Counted from the first letter of the stretch, positions 22,830 to 35,993 are shown. The stretch is 64,000 nucleotides of DNA from Nepenthes gracilis (GCA_033239525.1 BSYO01000023.1:13959304-14023303); one strand, 5' to 3'. Made by a program: numbers and translations. The notes: generated from the sequence alone by a model not told the origin.

Positions 22830-25428
22830 AGGACGAGGGCCCCGTGACGGATGTGGCACAGGATTTCTACCCTCCCTGTCCGAGTAGCCGATCAAGTCTA
22901 AGCAGCAAGAAGCTCCAGCGTTCCTCATGTCCAAGAAGCCTACAAAGAAGTCAGGAGTCGCTAAGGAGACAATCCATCTGTTGAAACGAATGTCCTCCTG
23001 AAACCGCTCCTCTAGCGAAGGGGCCACCTCCTCAGGGTAGAGCCTGGTCCTCAACCCATCTTTGAATGACGCAATTCGACCCATAGCTCGGACGTGCAAG
23101 ACTTTGCAGTGCATCCCCCACAATAGCCTCGACCTGACACTCCATTTCCTCGATGACCCGATAGGTTTGTGCGTGCAACAAGTGAGGAATTTCATCCCCC
23201 TATTACAATGTAGACTCCTTCAACCAACACGGCGCCCCCCGAGACTTCCAAATAAAAAAAGAGGGAATTGTCATAAACAACGTCAACAAAGCGTCCGAAC
23301 TGTATCTCAACAAAATGGGTGTACCTAGGGAGAAAACCTAATGTATTCAAGGCCTGGAGGCGCCCTTAGGGTGCCAGGGGGCTCGGGAGTGGGGCGCCTT
23401 GGTGATATCTTTCCTCGACGGTGACCCCAGTCACAGAGTCCTCTTGGTTGATTTCCTTCACTGATCACCCATCTCCGCTTCCCTCCTCAGCCAAAGGTTC
23501 AGGGGAAGAACGAGATGATGCTCCTTGTGCTAGGGCAAGCAAAATCGGGATGTCGATCATGTGTCAATTAGCTGTGGTAAAAATAGAGATGTCTATCGAG
23601 GGCGAGTGATGAAATGAATTGCAGGGGACATCATGCTTAAGTAAGTGGAGCATCTGTAGGGAATGACAATGCAACGAGAGTGAAAGGTCACGCCACTATA
23701 ATGGCAAACGACACGTGTCCTAATGCTTGCAAATCAACCTGTAGGCGCCATTATGATGGATGTCGCGTCACATTCTCATGTAGCCTGCCGTCAGCCCACG
23801 ACAACTCTAACTCTTCCAAAGAGCCCAACTACAAAAGCAAACTCACTCGGCCAGCAAACAATCGCAGGAAAGTAGGGTCATACAAAAATAAAGACGTCAT
23901 CACCAATTCTAGAGAAATCTTCTTTTATTCATTACAGAACAAAGTTTTATAGATAACGGTAGAAAACAATATATAATATACAATGAATAAGAAGAAGATA
24001 TAATAATGATGGTGACGCTAAGGCTGGGGTCGGCAGGAGGACAAAACGAAGGGCCCTCCCCATCAGCAAAGTCAACCAGGTTAGAACGACATCAGGTAGC
24101 CCTATTCCGCTAATCAAAAATGAGGGTGGGAAAGTCGGGGTCAAAGATGGAGGCAACCCTCTGGCATAGCTGAACGTCGTCCAGGAACCTTACGTGCAAA
24201 ACAAGGCCCAACTACTCCAGACTGATCCGAGTTGTCAGCTCTTCTCCAAGTCTAATGTTCTCGCTCCGAAGTGAAGCCATGTCCTACTTAATGGCCTACA
24301 AGGTAGTCTCAGATCGGCAAAGGGCGTCCCCAAAATTCTGTAACTCTGCGAGGACGTCAGAAAGTTGGAGCTAGAGATCCAAGTTGTGGTCCTGATACAG
24401 CTCGACCTCAAAGACGATAGCGTCCTACCAGCCCTGCAGCTTCTCCACCACCTTCGTGTCGACCCTTGTCTAGTTCAAATGGTGGACATCAACCGGCACG
24501 CCTAGAAAAGGAGCAGGAAGCAAACCGACTAAGGGAGTCCCAGCACTGGCCTCAGTGGTGCCGGCACCCAGAGGATTAGTTAGGGCTGGTACCCCAGATG
24601 ACTTGCCAATGCTCCTCATCCACTTCACCATTTAAAGACCCTTGGCGGCGGAAGATGATGAGAAACCCAGAGATGATGCATATCGCCACCGAGATGGACT
24701 ATTCGAAGGATCGTTGATGAATAAGGTCCCGACCTTCCTATTAGGATGTGCCGATGGGGGAGTGGTGGCCTTAGCGATCCTGCTCGGATAAGGTGGGCCC
24801 CAAAGGGCCCATGCAAGGGCCTCAGTCGACAAAAGATGGTCCCTCTAGAACTCCTTCGGGTGAGCCCGAATCAGCTTCATCAATAGCCTGACGAACTCCG
24901 CCTCCTCATGCGAAGCCTTACCAGTAAGGGTAGCTGGCACGTTATCCCAATTCTTGGATAAGGGCCAGTCGCCAGAAACCTTTACAAAAAAGAACCGGTC
25001 CTTCTAATTCTTGAAAGAGTCAAGAATAGCCTCACTAATGCGCAACTCGCGAGGGGATAATGAGATTCAATCTTCACTCTTGGAGAACTGGAAGATAACC
25101 ATCACCGCCATCGCCATCAATGCCCTCCTCCAATGGCGAAGGAATATGCATAGGGAGCACAAGTATCGGATGGCATTCTTATGAAACCTCACATCGAAAC
25201 TCTGAGGGCCAAAAATACATCGAACAGCTCCTCAGGAATAGGAGGGCAAAGCCCACTTCGCAGGTGAGCCTCATAAATAGTGATGAAGCCCTTTGGAGGC
25301 GAGCAGGCCCTATCGTGCTCTCTTGACACCGAATACAGAATTGACGTCGGAATATTGTACTGAACATACAAAGCCCTAACATCGCCGGAGTCAAGGATGG
25401 AATGAATCTTGCCAACCTTGGGAGCCAT
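22830..25428 (-). pseudogene. Antisense extra ORF of Tat element (Transposase_28-like)
   Basis: On the minus strand, a Met at 25428 opens MAPKVGKIHSILDSGD, then YNIPTSILYSVSREHDRACSPPKGFITIYEAHLRSG in pieces (25190-25410). The RAxSPPxGFxTxYExxLRxG pattern is the hallmark of the plant 'putative gypsy type transposon' domain (PF04195). Further down are fragments ALWGPPYPSRIAKATTPPS (about 24740-24810), a Leu/Glu-rich coil-like part (about 24200-24450), and LYPEEVAPSLEERF with a Pro-rich tail (22830-23050). Several stops split it. Function in Tat elements is unknown. Confidence 0.6.
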
Positions 25429-25429
25429 G

Positions 25430-26748
25430 AAATATGAGGAAAGTAAGTTACAAAGAAGTAGAAAGATGAAAGGCTTGACGAAAACAAGTAAGAAGGAAAA
25501 GTTAAACTTCAAACGGCGTCTCTTCTTTTTACAATAGTGGCCGCCACAAATTCGAAAGGGCACCTCGAAAACACGTGCTCATAACGCCTACCACGTGTCA
25601 TCACCGGGAACTATTCAGACGATTCACATCCTCCAGTCTCATTAATGGTGATCAATAGCCATTACGACGACGGACATGCGGCAGATGATGACGGGTTGGA
25701 GTACAAAGCCACACAACTTTCCAAACCCCCGCACTCCTCTTCTCAAGTAAACCAAACCGGCGCCGGAGAGACATGATGTATTTATACCGAACTGGCTCTT
25801 CATTAACCACTTTGAACATTTGCCGAATTGACTGGTGAAGCAGGTCAACTACCAGTCTAGATTCGTCCACTCGTCTAGTCAGTAGCCACTCCGGATTTTA
25901 GACGATTTGGTCGATGAAATAGGTCATCCATCCAATTTGGCCCCCATGAGGATGTCGGCTTCTCATTCCGGTCCAGGGGTCAAAAAAAGAGGAGAAGACA
26001 GAGAAAAGAAACACGACAGCAAAAGATGGTACGAACATAAGTGGTGACTAGTTCCATTCATTAATCTCGCTTTATAAACTATAAAGCCTCCAAGTCAAGT
26101 GCATGGAGGGCAATCCAACCGCAATGGTCCGACTCCGTCAAAACGAGCTCTTGGGTAGAAGAACAACATATCGAGACCAGAACAAAAGTTTGTCGCAAGG
26201 AAAGGTAGCCATACATAGGTGGCTAAAGGGTAAGGAAAGCCTTAACCTGCAATAAAGAGAAAATGACCGCGAGTTGTTCCAAGGACAAGCTGCCACCCAA
26301 GATGGAGGCACAGTAGAATGGGGCTCTATCCTAGTCAGAGAAAGAGCACAGGCATGGCTTTGAATGGATGCGAAAAGGGGTGACCAAAGTAGAATGTAGG
26401 CATGCTCCAAGATAATGCCACCAGATGAGAAAGGCGACTTCCCAAGCCCCTAAGTGACATCAGGCTCCTGCGCATTCTCACTGACTAAGGAGGAACACAT
26501 TGCCAAGAAGCGCTGTGAGCCCATAATTTATAGCACAAAAAGGAACCAGCAGGGCACAAAACACCAAGAAACCTCTGACCCAGCAAATCTGCAAGAAATC
26601 GTGGGGTAGAAGAATCTCGCCAGAAACAGCAAAAAAGGAAATCAAACTGCCTTGGAAATGAACCAGCGACAAAGACGGCATGGCATATTATGTCCCATCA
26701 TGAATACTTCGGGGGCCGAAAATTTGAACCCCTGGTATAGGAGGCTAT
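25430..26748. other. Tat element 3' non-coding region
   Basis: Between the antisense ORF start and the 3' LTR. I find no conserved protein in the open frames here. The stretch probably includes the promoter of the antisense ORF and, near 26700-26748, the polypurine area (CTTCGGGGGCCGAA). Confidence 0.5.
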
Positions 26749-27715
26749 CGACGGGAACAGTAAAAATGGGACAATCCTAAAAGGACGGTCAGCCCAAAAA
26801 AACGACCTCCATGACCCAGAGGACTGTCAATACCTCCATTGATCCAAAGTGACCCTCAGCGGACCAGATGCGGCCCAAACCGACTATGGCCCAAGTCGAA
26901 CGGCCCACGACTCCGTTCCCACGCACGAGAGATTACCTGCCCTAGCTGATTAAGATTTCGATTATCTGCACCTATCACAATCTCCCCAGGAAAGGAAGCC
27001 CCTAATTCAGCATATCTCCCATGATAAAAACCTCTGCATTTTTCGCGTACAGTTTCTCCATAGGAAATGAAGGAATCCATTTGACCAATCATGGTTTCCA
27101 TATATGGCGCAACAACCTCCTCGTCGGCTGATGAAAGTTTTCTCTAGGTAGCTGGCAGCCAACCTGGCCGCCGAAGCGAGATTGAGGGGGTTCCAAGGCT
27201 ATAAAAGGCCCTCTTGATAGACTTCAAAGGCAGGCTCTCTCGAGTACTCACACCGTCTCTTGAAGAGAATTAAGTAAAATCTCGAGCGCCCTTTTCTCTC
27301 TCTCTCTCCAAGCCCCAAGAATTCCCTCATAATTCTCGCCTCTACCATGCCAGAGTCGCTCTCCCCGAGCGAACCACTACCAAGCCACTCAATAGCGAGT
27401 GCAACCTCTATATCAGACTCAACCCCCACTCCCGTACACTACTCTTGCATTTACTCATCTTTCAATTTTTCGTGAAAGATTACTGGTTTAATAGTCGAAA
27501 GATACATCGGGAAGCGAATCCTCTTCCCGTGGTTTTTCTAGTCATTACTTTATATATTGTCTTCATTGTATATGTATAGGATCCAAATTTTTTTAAACTA
27601 CCAATCCATACTATTTTTTCAAAGAAAAAATATTTTACTTCAAAAAAAAAAAGAAACTAAAATCCTTTAATTTTGAATTTAATAGTAACCCGCCCGATCC
27701 CACCGGGACACATCA
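26749..27715 (+). repeat. Tat element 3' LTR (967 bp)
   Basis: Alignable with the 5' LTR along its length. The first base is C where the 5' copy has T. It has a TATAAAAG box at about 27200-27207, extra sequence near 27130-27190, and ends GGGACACATCA before the ATAGT duplication. The divergence suggests an old insertion. Confidence 0.85.
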
Positions 27716-27720
27716 ATAGT

Positions 27721-28862
27721 CGACGGAGAAAAATTTATATTTTTAAATAACAATTAAAATATATGAGAATAGTTATTTTTTAAAATTTTTTTATAATTTA
27801 AATTATTTTAATATTTTATAAATATTTTTTCAAAGAAAAATATACTTTACTTCAAAAATTTTCAAAATATTAGTACAATTCGATTTTATAGTATATTTTG
27901 AAACAAATAAAAGTCAAAATTTGACCATCGACCCAAAAAAAGAAGGCAATTGCGGCGGAACTAAAACTTTAGAAAAATTCGAGGCCATTTTACCAAGCCC
28001 ACCGGGCATGAGATGATAGAGGGCAAGTCAGATATAATAATATGTTTTGACGATAGTACCTACCAAATAAAAAGCTTACTGGGTAATTGAAATTATCTAA
28101 GTATCTAATAGTAAAATATAATAATAGTGACCTACCAAAGATCAGTTTTTTAGTAAGACAACTATTTAGTGTATAAGTAATTTTTTTATTAGCCACATCC
28201 AAATGTACGTATGGTGCGATTGATCGAAGATGATTTTACATGATGTTCAGAACCAATCTTAAAGTGAATTAATTAAAAAAATAAAAATAATAAAATAAAA
28301 TGACCTTTTTTTACTGCATCATAAATAAATTTTTTTACCCGGACCAATCACATGTTTATAGAGTTGAGATTTATCTTGCATTTTAACGATTTATTTTAAT
28401 TTTAATTTTAATTAATTTATTTATTACTTAATATTAACCTTTGAGATTACAATAATATATGCTCTAATTTATAAAAAGTAGAATAGGAATTCGGTTGCCT
28501 TTGAACGTTTTTCCCAATCCCTATGCTTTCCTCCTTTTGATAACAAAATTTATTAATTTATGAAATTTATTTAATAAAACATAATAACAGAATAAAATTC
28601 TCTCAAATTAAATTAAAAAAAAAGAGATAAACTTAACTATTAAAAAGTGCAAATAAAATCAATAATTTTGCCCACGAAAATAAAAATAAAGCTCAACTGA
28701 GTTTCATTTCTTCTCATTCGGCATCATCCCGGCATAAATAATAAACTTAGTACTATAGTTTTATTTAATCGATCAATGTTACATATCATTGTCTACGAAA
28801 TTTGAGCCGGGGTGTTCATGTTCCAGATAATCAATACCGATACGGTTGCTTCTTTCAATTGC
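27721..28862. other. AT-rich intergenic spacer
   Basis: Long runs of A and T and no recognisable coding sequence. The part next to 28862 is the 3' flank of the LTP-like gene. Confidence 0.5.
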
Positions 28863-29433
28863 TTATGGTGTGGTGATGCCTGCACAAAAATAAAGGAAGT
28901 CAAGTTTGTTTTTTATTTTTAATAATTATTTAAGAAATACCATCAAATAAATATTTGCACAAATACCATGAAAGTAAAAAATATATATATATATTATCTG
29001 TTACTTTTAATTAAGATGTTATTTTTATTATTATAAATCAATTTTGCTACTATACCAAGAAAGAGAGCAAGGGAGGAGAAGGGAGTGATAGAAAAGAGAT
29101 GTGCTTACTTCCACATTTGAAATGTCGCTGGACTTGACGTCCGCAGCTCTCAACAACTTGGATAGCATACTCAACGTTCACGAGCGGGGCCAACTTAGGA
29201 GTGATAACTGAGCAGATGCATTCGGCCGGGGTAACCCTTATTCTCTGGCAGCAAAAGGGGGTGGGAGGCTGCATCAGAATCACCGGCTTACAAGCATTGA
29301 TCAAGACTCTCCTCTCCATTTTGCACTCGGAGGCGGTCATCGCCTCGGCCCATGGAGCACAACCACCACCACAGAGCCACACAGCTATCATTAGCAGGGC
29401 TGCCCTTCCTATGCTCCCTCTCTTCACCTCCAT
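28863..29433 (-). CDS. Secreted lipid-transfer-like protein (8-Cys), two exons
   Basis: Join 29109-29433 (108 codons plus one base) and 28863-28879, giving 113 residues that end CGSITTP. Residues 1-31 are a signal peptide. The mature part has the eight-cysteine order C...C...CC...CxC...C...C at about residues 37, 48, 61-62, 72, 74, 97 and 107, the signature of the nsLTP / bifunctional inhibitor / 2S albumin superfamily. Such proteins are small extracellular helical proteins that can bind lipids. The donor is GGAA|GTAAGC and the acceptor TTTGTGCAG|GC. The unspliced frame would add a basic, unrelated tail. A TATATATA box at about 29468-29478 is close to the start codon. The exact subfamily is not resolved, and no function beyond the fold is claimed. 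Confidence 0.82.
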
Positions 29434-29467
29434 CTTCCCTCGTGACTCTTACTATGCCACCTTTGGC

Positions 29468-29478
29468 ATATATATAAT
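29468..29478 (-). promoter_or_regulatory. TATA box of the LTP-like gene
   Basis: Minus-strand ATTATATATATGC lies about 35-45 bp before the ATG at 29433, which implies a very short 5' leader. Confidence 0.45.
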
Positions 29479-29479
29479 T

Positions 29480-30119
29480 TGAAGACATGCTTTGGATCCT
29501 ATCACAATATTGACGTGGCATCCATTTATGGACTTTTGAGAGATCTTTTTTTTTTAACCGTTAAATTAAAAATTTTTAACGCTTAAAACTTAAATATTAA
29601 ATAATATTTTAATTAAATTATTATTATTATTTTTTATAAGATACAGGATTCCTTTTTTTATTCATTTATATAATTATTTTTTTGGGATTATTAGTGTGGA
29701 TCAATAAATAATATCATTCTAACATTACTTTATATGTTACATGAGAAATATTTTAGATATACCGATCATTTTATAAATATATTTTTATAAATATATATTA
29801 ATATAAATAAAAAAATAAGATATTTTATAGTTAATAATTTTTTTATTCTTTATGATAGTGGCAGGTGGAGACTTTTGCAATGGGACTGGTTGATTTATGA
29901 CCACTACGGTCGAATTGGTTGACTCTAAGTCACAAGTCGTAATTTCTAAGAAAATGTACACATTAACATCCTATAAAGCCTGTCTTAAAAAAAAGTGCCC
30001 TAATTTTTAATTAAAAAATAAAAAAATAATAAAATTATCTATTATATTTTTTGAAATATAATTTTTTAAAATAATATTTTTGAAATAATGTTGGTGGCAG
30101 GTGGAAAATAATGTTTTTG
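29480..30119. other. AT-rich spacer
   Basis: No gene or clear element seen. Many runs of A/T and TTATTATT-type simple sequence. Confidence 0.4.
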
Positions 30120-31015
30120 AAATAACTTGTAATTTGTAATTGAGTTCAAAAATAAAAATAAAAAAAATAAAAAATAAAGTATCCATTATATTTTTCAAAA
30201 GAAGTCAATGTTATCTTTTAAGTCAACATTTGAACACTCCACTCAGGGTACGCAAAATCAGGCTTTTGTCCGTGAAATTTATTTATTTATTTATTTTTAT
30301 ATAAATTTAATTAAATAAATAAGATATCATATTATATATAAAGATTATAATTATTAAATACAATTGAAGTTAATTCTAAGGTTAGGATTAAGAGGAGTAG
30401 ATCCAAATATAGGAATGGATTTAAATATGACAAAAGCCTAATATTGACCCAATGCCACATAAACCATCAAAGAAGAGATTAGATTACTGACAAATCGAAA
30501 AGAATGGACCATTACAAATTGACATCACGTGTCATTCAGTTTATAATTTTTCATGTAAATAATCATCTCTCAACTGCTAACAATCAAATCTGTTGATCGT
30601 AATTTTTATACTAAAATTAGTCAACGGTCAGCAAATAATTTTTTACTCAAGACAGAAGAGACAACTGCTTGGCTCAGTAATGCATATGAGGAGCCAACTC
30701 TAGTAGACCGTATTTTATGGACCATGTCCAAATGACGTTATAAATAGCAACCCCTTCTACATGTAAAATAAGAGCGAGTAAAAAATGAAGAAGTCAAAAG
30801 AGAAAAAAAAATTCAGATTTTGGAACCAAGTTTTCCACTTCACTCTCCATATTTCTTCACTGTTTAAATTCTCACATTCACATTTATTAATTTCAAACTT
30901 GTTAACTTCAAACATACTCTTGAAGGTCCACAAATCATATACCATGGTGTGTACTCGTTTGCATGGCCAATTTAGTCAACATCTTCACAAAGTTCTGGTA
31001 AGGTATAGATTTTAA
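30120..31015 (+). repeat. Duplicated LTR segment, copy 1
   Basis: Matches 31750-32525 in order: a leading AAGTCAACATTTG block, an AT-rich stretch, an LTR-like unit starting about 30378, a purine-rich leader and TCCACAAATCATAT. It also shares the LTR-like unit with 46038-46600. Copy 1 retains about 120 bases (CCAAGTTTTCCACTTCACTC onward) that copy 2 has lost. The open frame at 30785-31015 is leader sequence. Confidence 0.65.
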
Positions 31016-31749
31016 ATATTTTTTTAAATTTAAATAAATTAATGAATTATCAATGGTAATCAAGGTTTATGGTCAAAAATTAAGTTTTAACAAGGGATAA
31101 GTTAGGCTTGGTGGTGCTTAACCAATACCTAATCCAAACATATGCATATTTTAGATAGTTAGATCGTACCTAAATGATATCTTTAGAATGTTCATACGTA
31201 TTTTAGGTAAATTAGTTGTACCCAATACACACTCAATTAATGCATGTACGTCTTTGGGATACAATGTTGATACCTTATGCGCGTTTAAGGTATGAAATAT
31301 GTGATTCCATTTTTATTTTATGAAAATTTTAAGAAATATATGTCTGAATCTATATACGTTATATTTAAATATTAAAATTTTGTAATATTATTTTTACATG
31401 TCTTTCATTTCAAATATATGTTTCTACATGTTTTTAGTATTCACTAATTATTAATACATGTTTTATATCATAAATAGAACTGATGAATGAAACTAATTAT
31501 GTTAAATTCCTACAACAATAATCCTACATGTTTAATAAATTATATAACATTATTCCTATATATTTCTAAAATACAAGTGGGATTTCATGCATGCTAATAA
31601 TTTTACTACATGTTATGTGTTTGAAGAAATAAGAGTGAAAATTTTATATAAGTTTAATGATAAGTATATTTTGTAATGTATGAAAAAATTTAAAAATATA
31701 TTCGTATTTAAATAGAATTTTTAATTAGATTAAATTTTTTTAAAAAAAT
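31016..31749. other. AT-rich stretch between the two duplicated LTR copies
   Basis: Non-coding, with several CATGTTT-containing short repeats. Nothing else recognised. Confidence 0.35.
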
Positions 31750-32525
31750 TTGTTATCAATTTCAAAAGTAAAAAAAATAAATGCTCCATTATATTTTGCA
31801 AAAGAATTCAACCTTATCTTACAAGTCAACATTTGACTACTCCACCCATAAAAAAAGAAAGAAATGGTAGAAAAGATGATAAGTTTAGCCTAAGACAAGA
31901 AACCAGGCTCGTGTGAATGAGATTTATTTATTTATTTTTATAAAAATTTATTTAAATAAATAAATAAGATACTATATTATATATAAGTATTATAATTATT
32001 TGGCTTAATCAAAGTTTAAGTGTCAGACTAGAATTAAGAGTAAACCCAAAACAAGAACAGGCTCGAATAGGACAAAAGCCCAATATCAAGCTAATGTCAC
32101 ATCAACCATAAAAGAAGAGATTAGATCACTAAGCAAACCCAAGAGAAAGAGGCATTACAAACTAACACTACATGTCGTCCAACTTATAATCTTTACATAA
32201 ACAATTGCCTCTCAATTGCTTACGATTGCATCTAAATCGCAATTTTGACACTAAAAATAGAAAACGGTTGGCAATGAATTTATTACTCGGGTTAGAGGAA
32301 AGAACCGTTTGGTTTAATAATCGTCTTTGAAAAGCCAGCTCTAGGAGACCGTTTTCAATGAACCACTTTTGAATTACACTATAAATTGCGATCCTTTCTT
32401 CATGTAGAATAAGAGAGAGGAAAAGAGAAAGAAGCCAAAAGAAAAGAAAAAAGGAAGGTCCACAGATCATATATCATGATGAGCACTCGTGCACATGGTT
32501 GATCTAGTCAGCATCTTTGGGAAGT
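31750..32525 (+). repeat. Duplicated LTR segment, copy 2 (likely 5' LTR of Gypsy-2)
   Basis: The LTR-like unit begins about 32018 (TGTCAGACTAGAATTAAG) and is followed by the leader of the decayed Tat-like element. It is related to copy 1 and to the 3' LTR near 46038. Confidence 0.6.
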
Positions 32526-33049
32526 TCCTTCTCATGACATCCCTATTAACAATGATAGTAAGCTAATCACTCATTCTCTAGTTACACCGGATATTGAAAC
32601 AATTGCTACCTAATTTTAACTTATGTCTCATATGCTTAAATTCCTATAGAACAAAGTTGGAGACCAACTCCACCAGTTGAAGGTCCCTTTACCTCGCTTC
32701 TTGGAAAATGCAAACCTAGCATAAATCACTAGTGGCATACAAGGCCCCTTACCACCCTATTTTCTCTCATTTGGAAGGCTTCCATGATTTGTGAGACAAG
32801 GAGGACACACCCGAGAGACGAAATTCTTGATGTGCGAGTGATTCAGGACAACATTCTCAGTGGGAAGAGGAATCTTATAGCAATATACCTCGAGTAATTC
32901 CAACCAAGTAGATACTGGATGTGTTTATCAATCATTTAGGGTTGAAGGCCTTCCTCAAGTAGATGAAGGAATAAAAGGAATAGAAAAATATACTTTTTGA
33001 AAAAAACCCTACTAATCATGTGACTCAATTAAGTCGTAATAATTTTATC

Positions 33050-33960
33050 CCGTAAGTGAGAAGTCAGACACCTCCTACAAAATTCAAAATATCAACTTTA
33101 GAACCTTATGATGGGAATGTTAATCCAATGGATTATCTCAATTATTTGTGTACTTTTTTTCAATTTTTAGAATTTAGAAGACGCTCTATTATATCTTTAT
33201 TTCTATTTGATCTTAAGAGGAGACACATGAATTCATTTCTAGAGAATAGAATCAAACTCAATTGGGATATTTTAGGAATTGGCCAACCAATTCCTATTCC
33301 ACTTCTCTTCTAGTAGAAGAGAAAAAAGATAACACCAGGCATCTATTAAGGGTCAAACAAGCTTCAAATAAGAGCCTAAAATGATTTATTAGCTGCTTCA
33401 ATATTGAAGCCTAAAGCATTTTAAAGCCCATTGACAATGTTAAGTTTAATACTTTTATGGTAACAATTCAAATGGGTGACTTTTTTAAGTCACTAGTACA
33501 AAAATTTTTCAAGGTATTCTTAAAGGTAGAATCAATCACCCAAGGCCTATATTATAAAAGAAGAGGCAAATGATGAAAAAAAGTTCAAGCGCTAAGAATA
33601 TAAACCATAACATGGACAATCTAGAGGAGAAAAGAAAATGAATAGTGGAAATAAACCTGCCCTTGACTTCGTAAAACAGTAAAGGACTGGCCAAGATGTA
33701 CAAAAAATATTCAAGCTGTTATATCTTACACCCGCTATAAACATCTAAAAAAAAATATTATGATACAGATCTAGAACAAAAAAATTAAAGTGGATGAAGG
33801 CGATAAAAATATAAAGTAAAGAGACAAGTCTAAATACTATTACTACCATCGATCTCTTTGGCATAACATGAAAACTATAAGACACTATAAAATGAGACTA
33901 AATTCTTAATTAAAAAGAAGGTATCTTAAGAAGTTTTGGCAAATTCCTGAACTCAGCTTG
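33050..33960 (+). pseudogene. Gypsy-2 gag remnant
   Basis: FKISTLEPYDGNVNPMDYL at about 33080-33140 is the gag domain core. A YYYHRSLWHN motif near 33840-33870 corresponds to the Tat knuckle-like signature. Many stops. Confidence 0.7.
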
Positions 33961-34189
33961 AAAAAGAATGATGATAGCAGAAGACCACCTAAACAACAAC
34001 AAAAACAGGTGGTGCTTGGTGTCGTTAATATGATGTCTACCTGACCGATAGATAGAACACCCAATAACATCTGAATAAGGCTTTCTTTAATAAGAGAAAG
34101 AAGGTAGGGATATGAAAAAATGTCATTTGATTTAGTAACAATAATATGACACACATAAGTAATTTTCTCTCATTTTGATTCTAAGACAA

Positions 34190-35160
34190 TGCTATTATTG
34201 GCTTACCGTTTGAAAAGACACTATAAAGTTTGTTAAAAAATGTAGCAATTGCCAAATCTACAAAAAAGTCTTTGGAAAGTTGCCCACGGAATTAACTACC
34301 TTACAGACTCTATAACCATTTGTGTAATGGGGATTGAATATACTAGGGCCCTTTCTATTGAAAACTGGATAAAGAAAATTTATTATAATCAGTATTAATT
34401 ACTTTTACAAAATGGGTATAAACCACTTTGTTGGCTAAAATTATAGAGAAAAATGCCACTGAATTCCTATGACAAAGCATAGTTGTAGGTTTAAGATTCC
34501 AAAGGTGATTATTATAAACAATGGTACCCAACTTTTCAATAGGAGATTCACTAAATATTATCAAGGGTTTAGATTCCACCTAGTTCATGCATTAGTCTTG
34601 CTTCCTCAAATGAATAGACAAATTAAGGTAACCAACTGAACAATAATTAATTGACTAATATAAAGTTAGATAATGACGAAGGGGCTTGGGTCGAAGAACT
34701 CCCCTTGGTACTCTAGGCTTATAGGACGACACCCCAAGAAACAAGGAAAATTCTTTTCAGCATATGTTTCAAAAAAGGAGGCTATCATCCTAGTCAAGAT
34801 TGGATTTCTCATCTACCAAATATTAAATTTTAGCTTGAATGAAAAATCTTTAACTCCTAAAGTAAAACCTCAATCTTTTAGAGGAAACACTGAACACTGT
34901 ACAAATCTAAGTCAGGACATACGTATAGAGAGTGGCATAGAACTATAATTGAAGGGTGAAAGTGGGAGTTTTTTTAATTCGGTGACCTAGTATTAAGAAA
35001 TATTGAGGCTATTAAAAAAACAATACATAGGAATAAATTGTTCCTAACCTAGGGGGACTTTTTCTTTGGTTAGAAGTCCTTTGGAATAAGGCATATAAAT
35101 TACATATTCTAACAGCTACGCTTGTTCCTCGAACGTTGAATGTCCTTCACCTAAAAAGCA
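34190..35160 (+). pseudogene. Gypsy-2 integrase and C-terminus remnant
   Basis: Short pieces resemble the Tat integrase (a TKWV-like segment at about 34405, NATEFL at about 34450, and a decayed core near 34510-34570). The final ATLVPRTLNVLHLKS lies at 35110-35155. Heavily mutated. Confidence 0.6.
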
Positions 35161-35484
35161 CTTTTAGTAATAGGTCAAGCTTAAGAATAGGAAGGTACAC
35201 CCATCCTTTTGGCTTGCTTGTGTTATGTATTAATTTTTTTTTATTAATTAGTTATATTTTCTATTTAGATTTTATTTTGACATGTCTACTTGTTTGTGTA
35301 CATTATTGAAATATTATATATTGACTAATATTAACTTTGAGTTAGATAAACGATTTTGGCATCTCATTCACCATTAATACTGATATAAGTCCAAATGAAG
35401 GCTAAATGACCATTAAGACAATCATTCACCCCATATAAACTATGATATGACGGTTAAAGGCTAATAAGTTGAATAACACTCTAA

Positions 35485-35702
35485 CGGTACGTTTGGTTGT
35501 TGGAATAGAATAAGGTGGGAATAAAATAGTTATTCTAGGGAATAGAAAAGGATGAGAATAGAGTTGAAATTATTATTCTTATATTTGGTTGTTAAAATAG
35601 AATAAGGTAGAAATTAATATTCTATTATTTGATTTTAAAATAGTATGAGAAATAATGTGTGAATAATAATAATAATAATAACAATAATAATAATACATTA
35701 TA

Positions 35703-35752
<50 letters not shown>

Positions 35753-35990
35753 CTTATAAATAATAATAATACTAATAAATATAATAATAATATCTAATAA
35801 TAAAATAATAATAATAATAATATGTAATAATAATATCTAATAATAATAAATAAATAAATAATACCTAATAAATAATAATAAATATGTGGGAATAACAATT
35901 CCCATCAATAGGCTAACTAAACGGAAAAATTTCTATTTCCGTGGGAATAAAAATTCTTTTTTCTCCCAATTCCTGCAACCAAATATGCAT
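35485..35990. mobile_element. MITE-A, Tourist-like
   Basis: Ends CGGTACGTTTGGTTGTTGGA and, inverted, ATGCATATTTGGTTGCAGGA. Flanked by TAA at 35482-35484 and 35991-35993, as expected for PIF/Harbinger-type elements. Swollen by an imperfect AAT microsatellite (about 35658-35885). Related to MITE-B. Confidence 0.7.
35658..35885. repeat. (AAT)n microsatellite inside MITE-A
   Basis: Imperfect AAT/ATA array with occasional CAT, ACC and AAAT interruptions. A shorter array at 44371-44415 occupies the matching place in MITE-B. Confidence 0.9.
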
Positions 35991-35993
35991 TAA

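Larger units (their letters stand above)
14013..27715 (+). mobile_element. Tat-lineage Ty3/gypsy retrotransposon, 13.7 kb
   Basis: LTRs lie at 14013-14899 and 26749-27715. The target duplication ATAGT is at 14008-14012 and 27716-27720. The primer site TTGGCACTGTTTTTGGGA (14900-14917) resembles the TTGGCGCCG-type site of Tat/Athila elements. Then come gag, protease, RT, an added RNase H with plant Tat features, and integrase, all with many stops. A long 3' region follows with tandem arrays and an antisense extra ORF, as known for Tat elements. A foreign LTR-like insertion (20308-21838) splits the end of the polyprotein. Decayed and non-autonomous. Confidence 0.9.
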
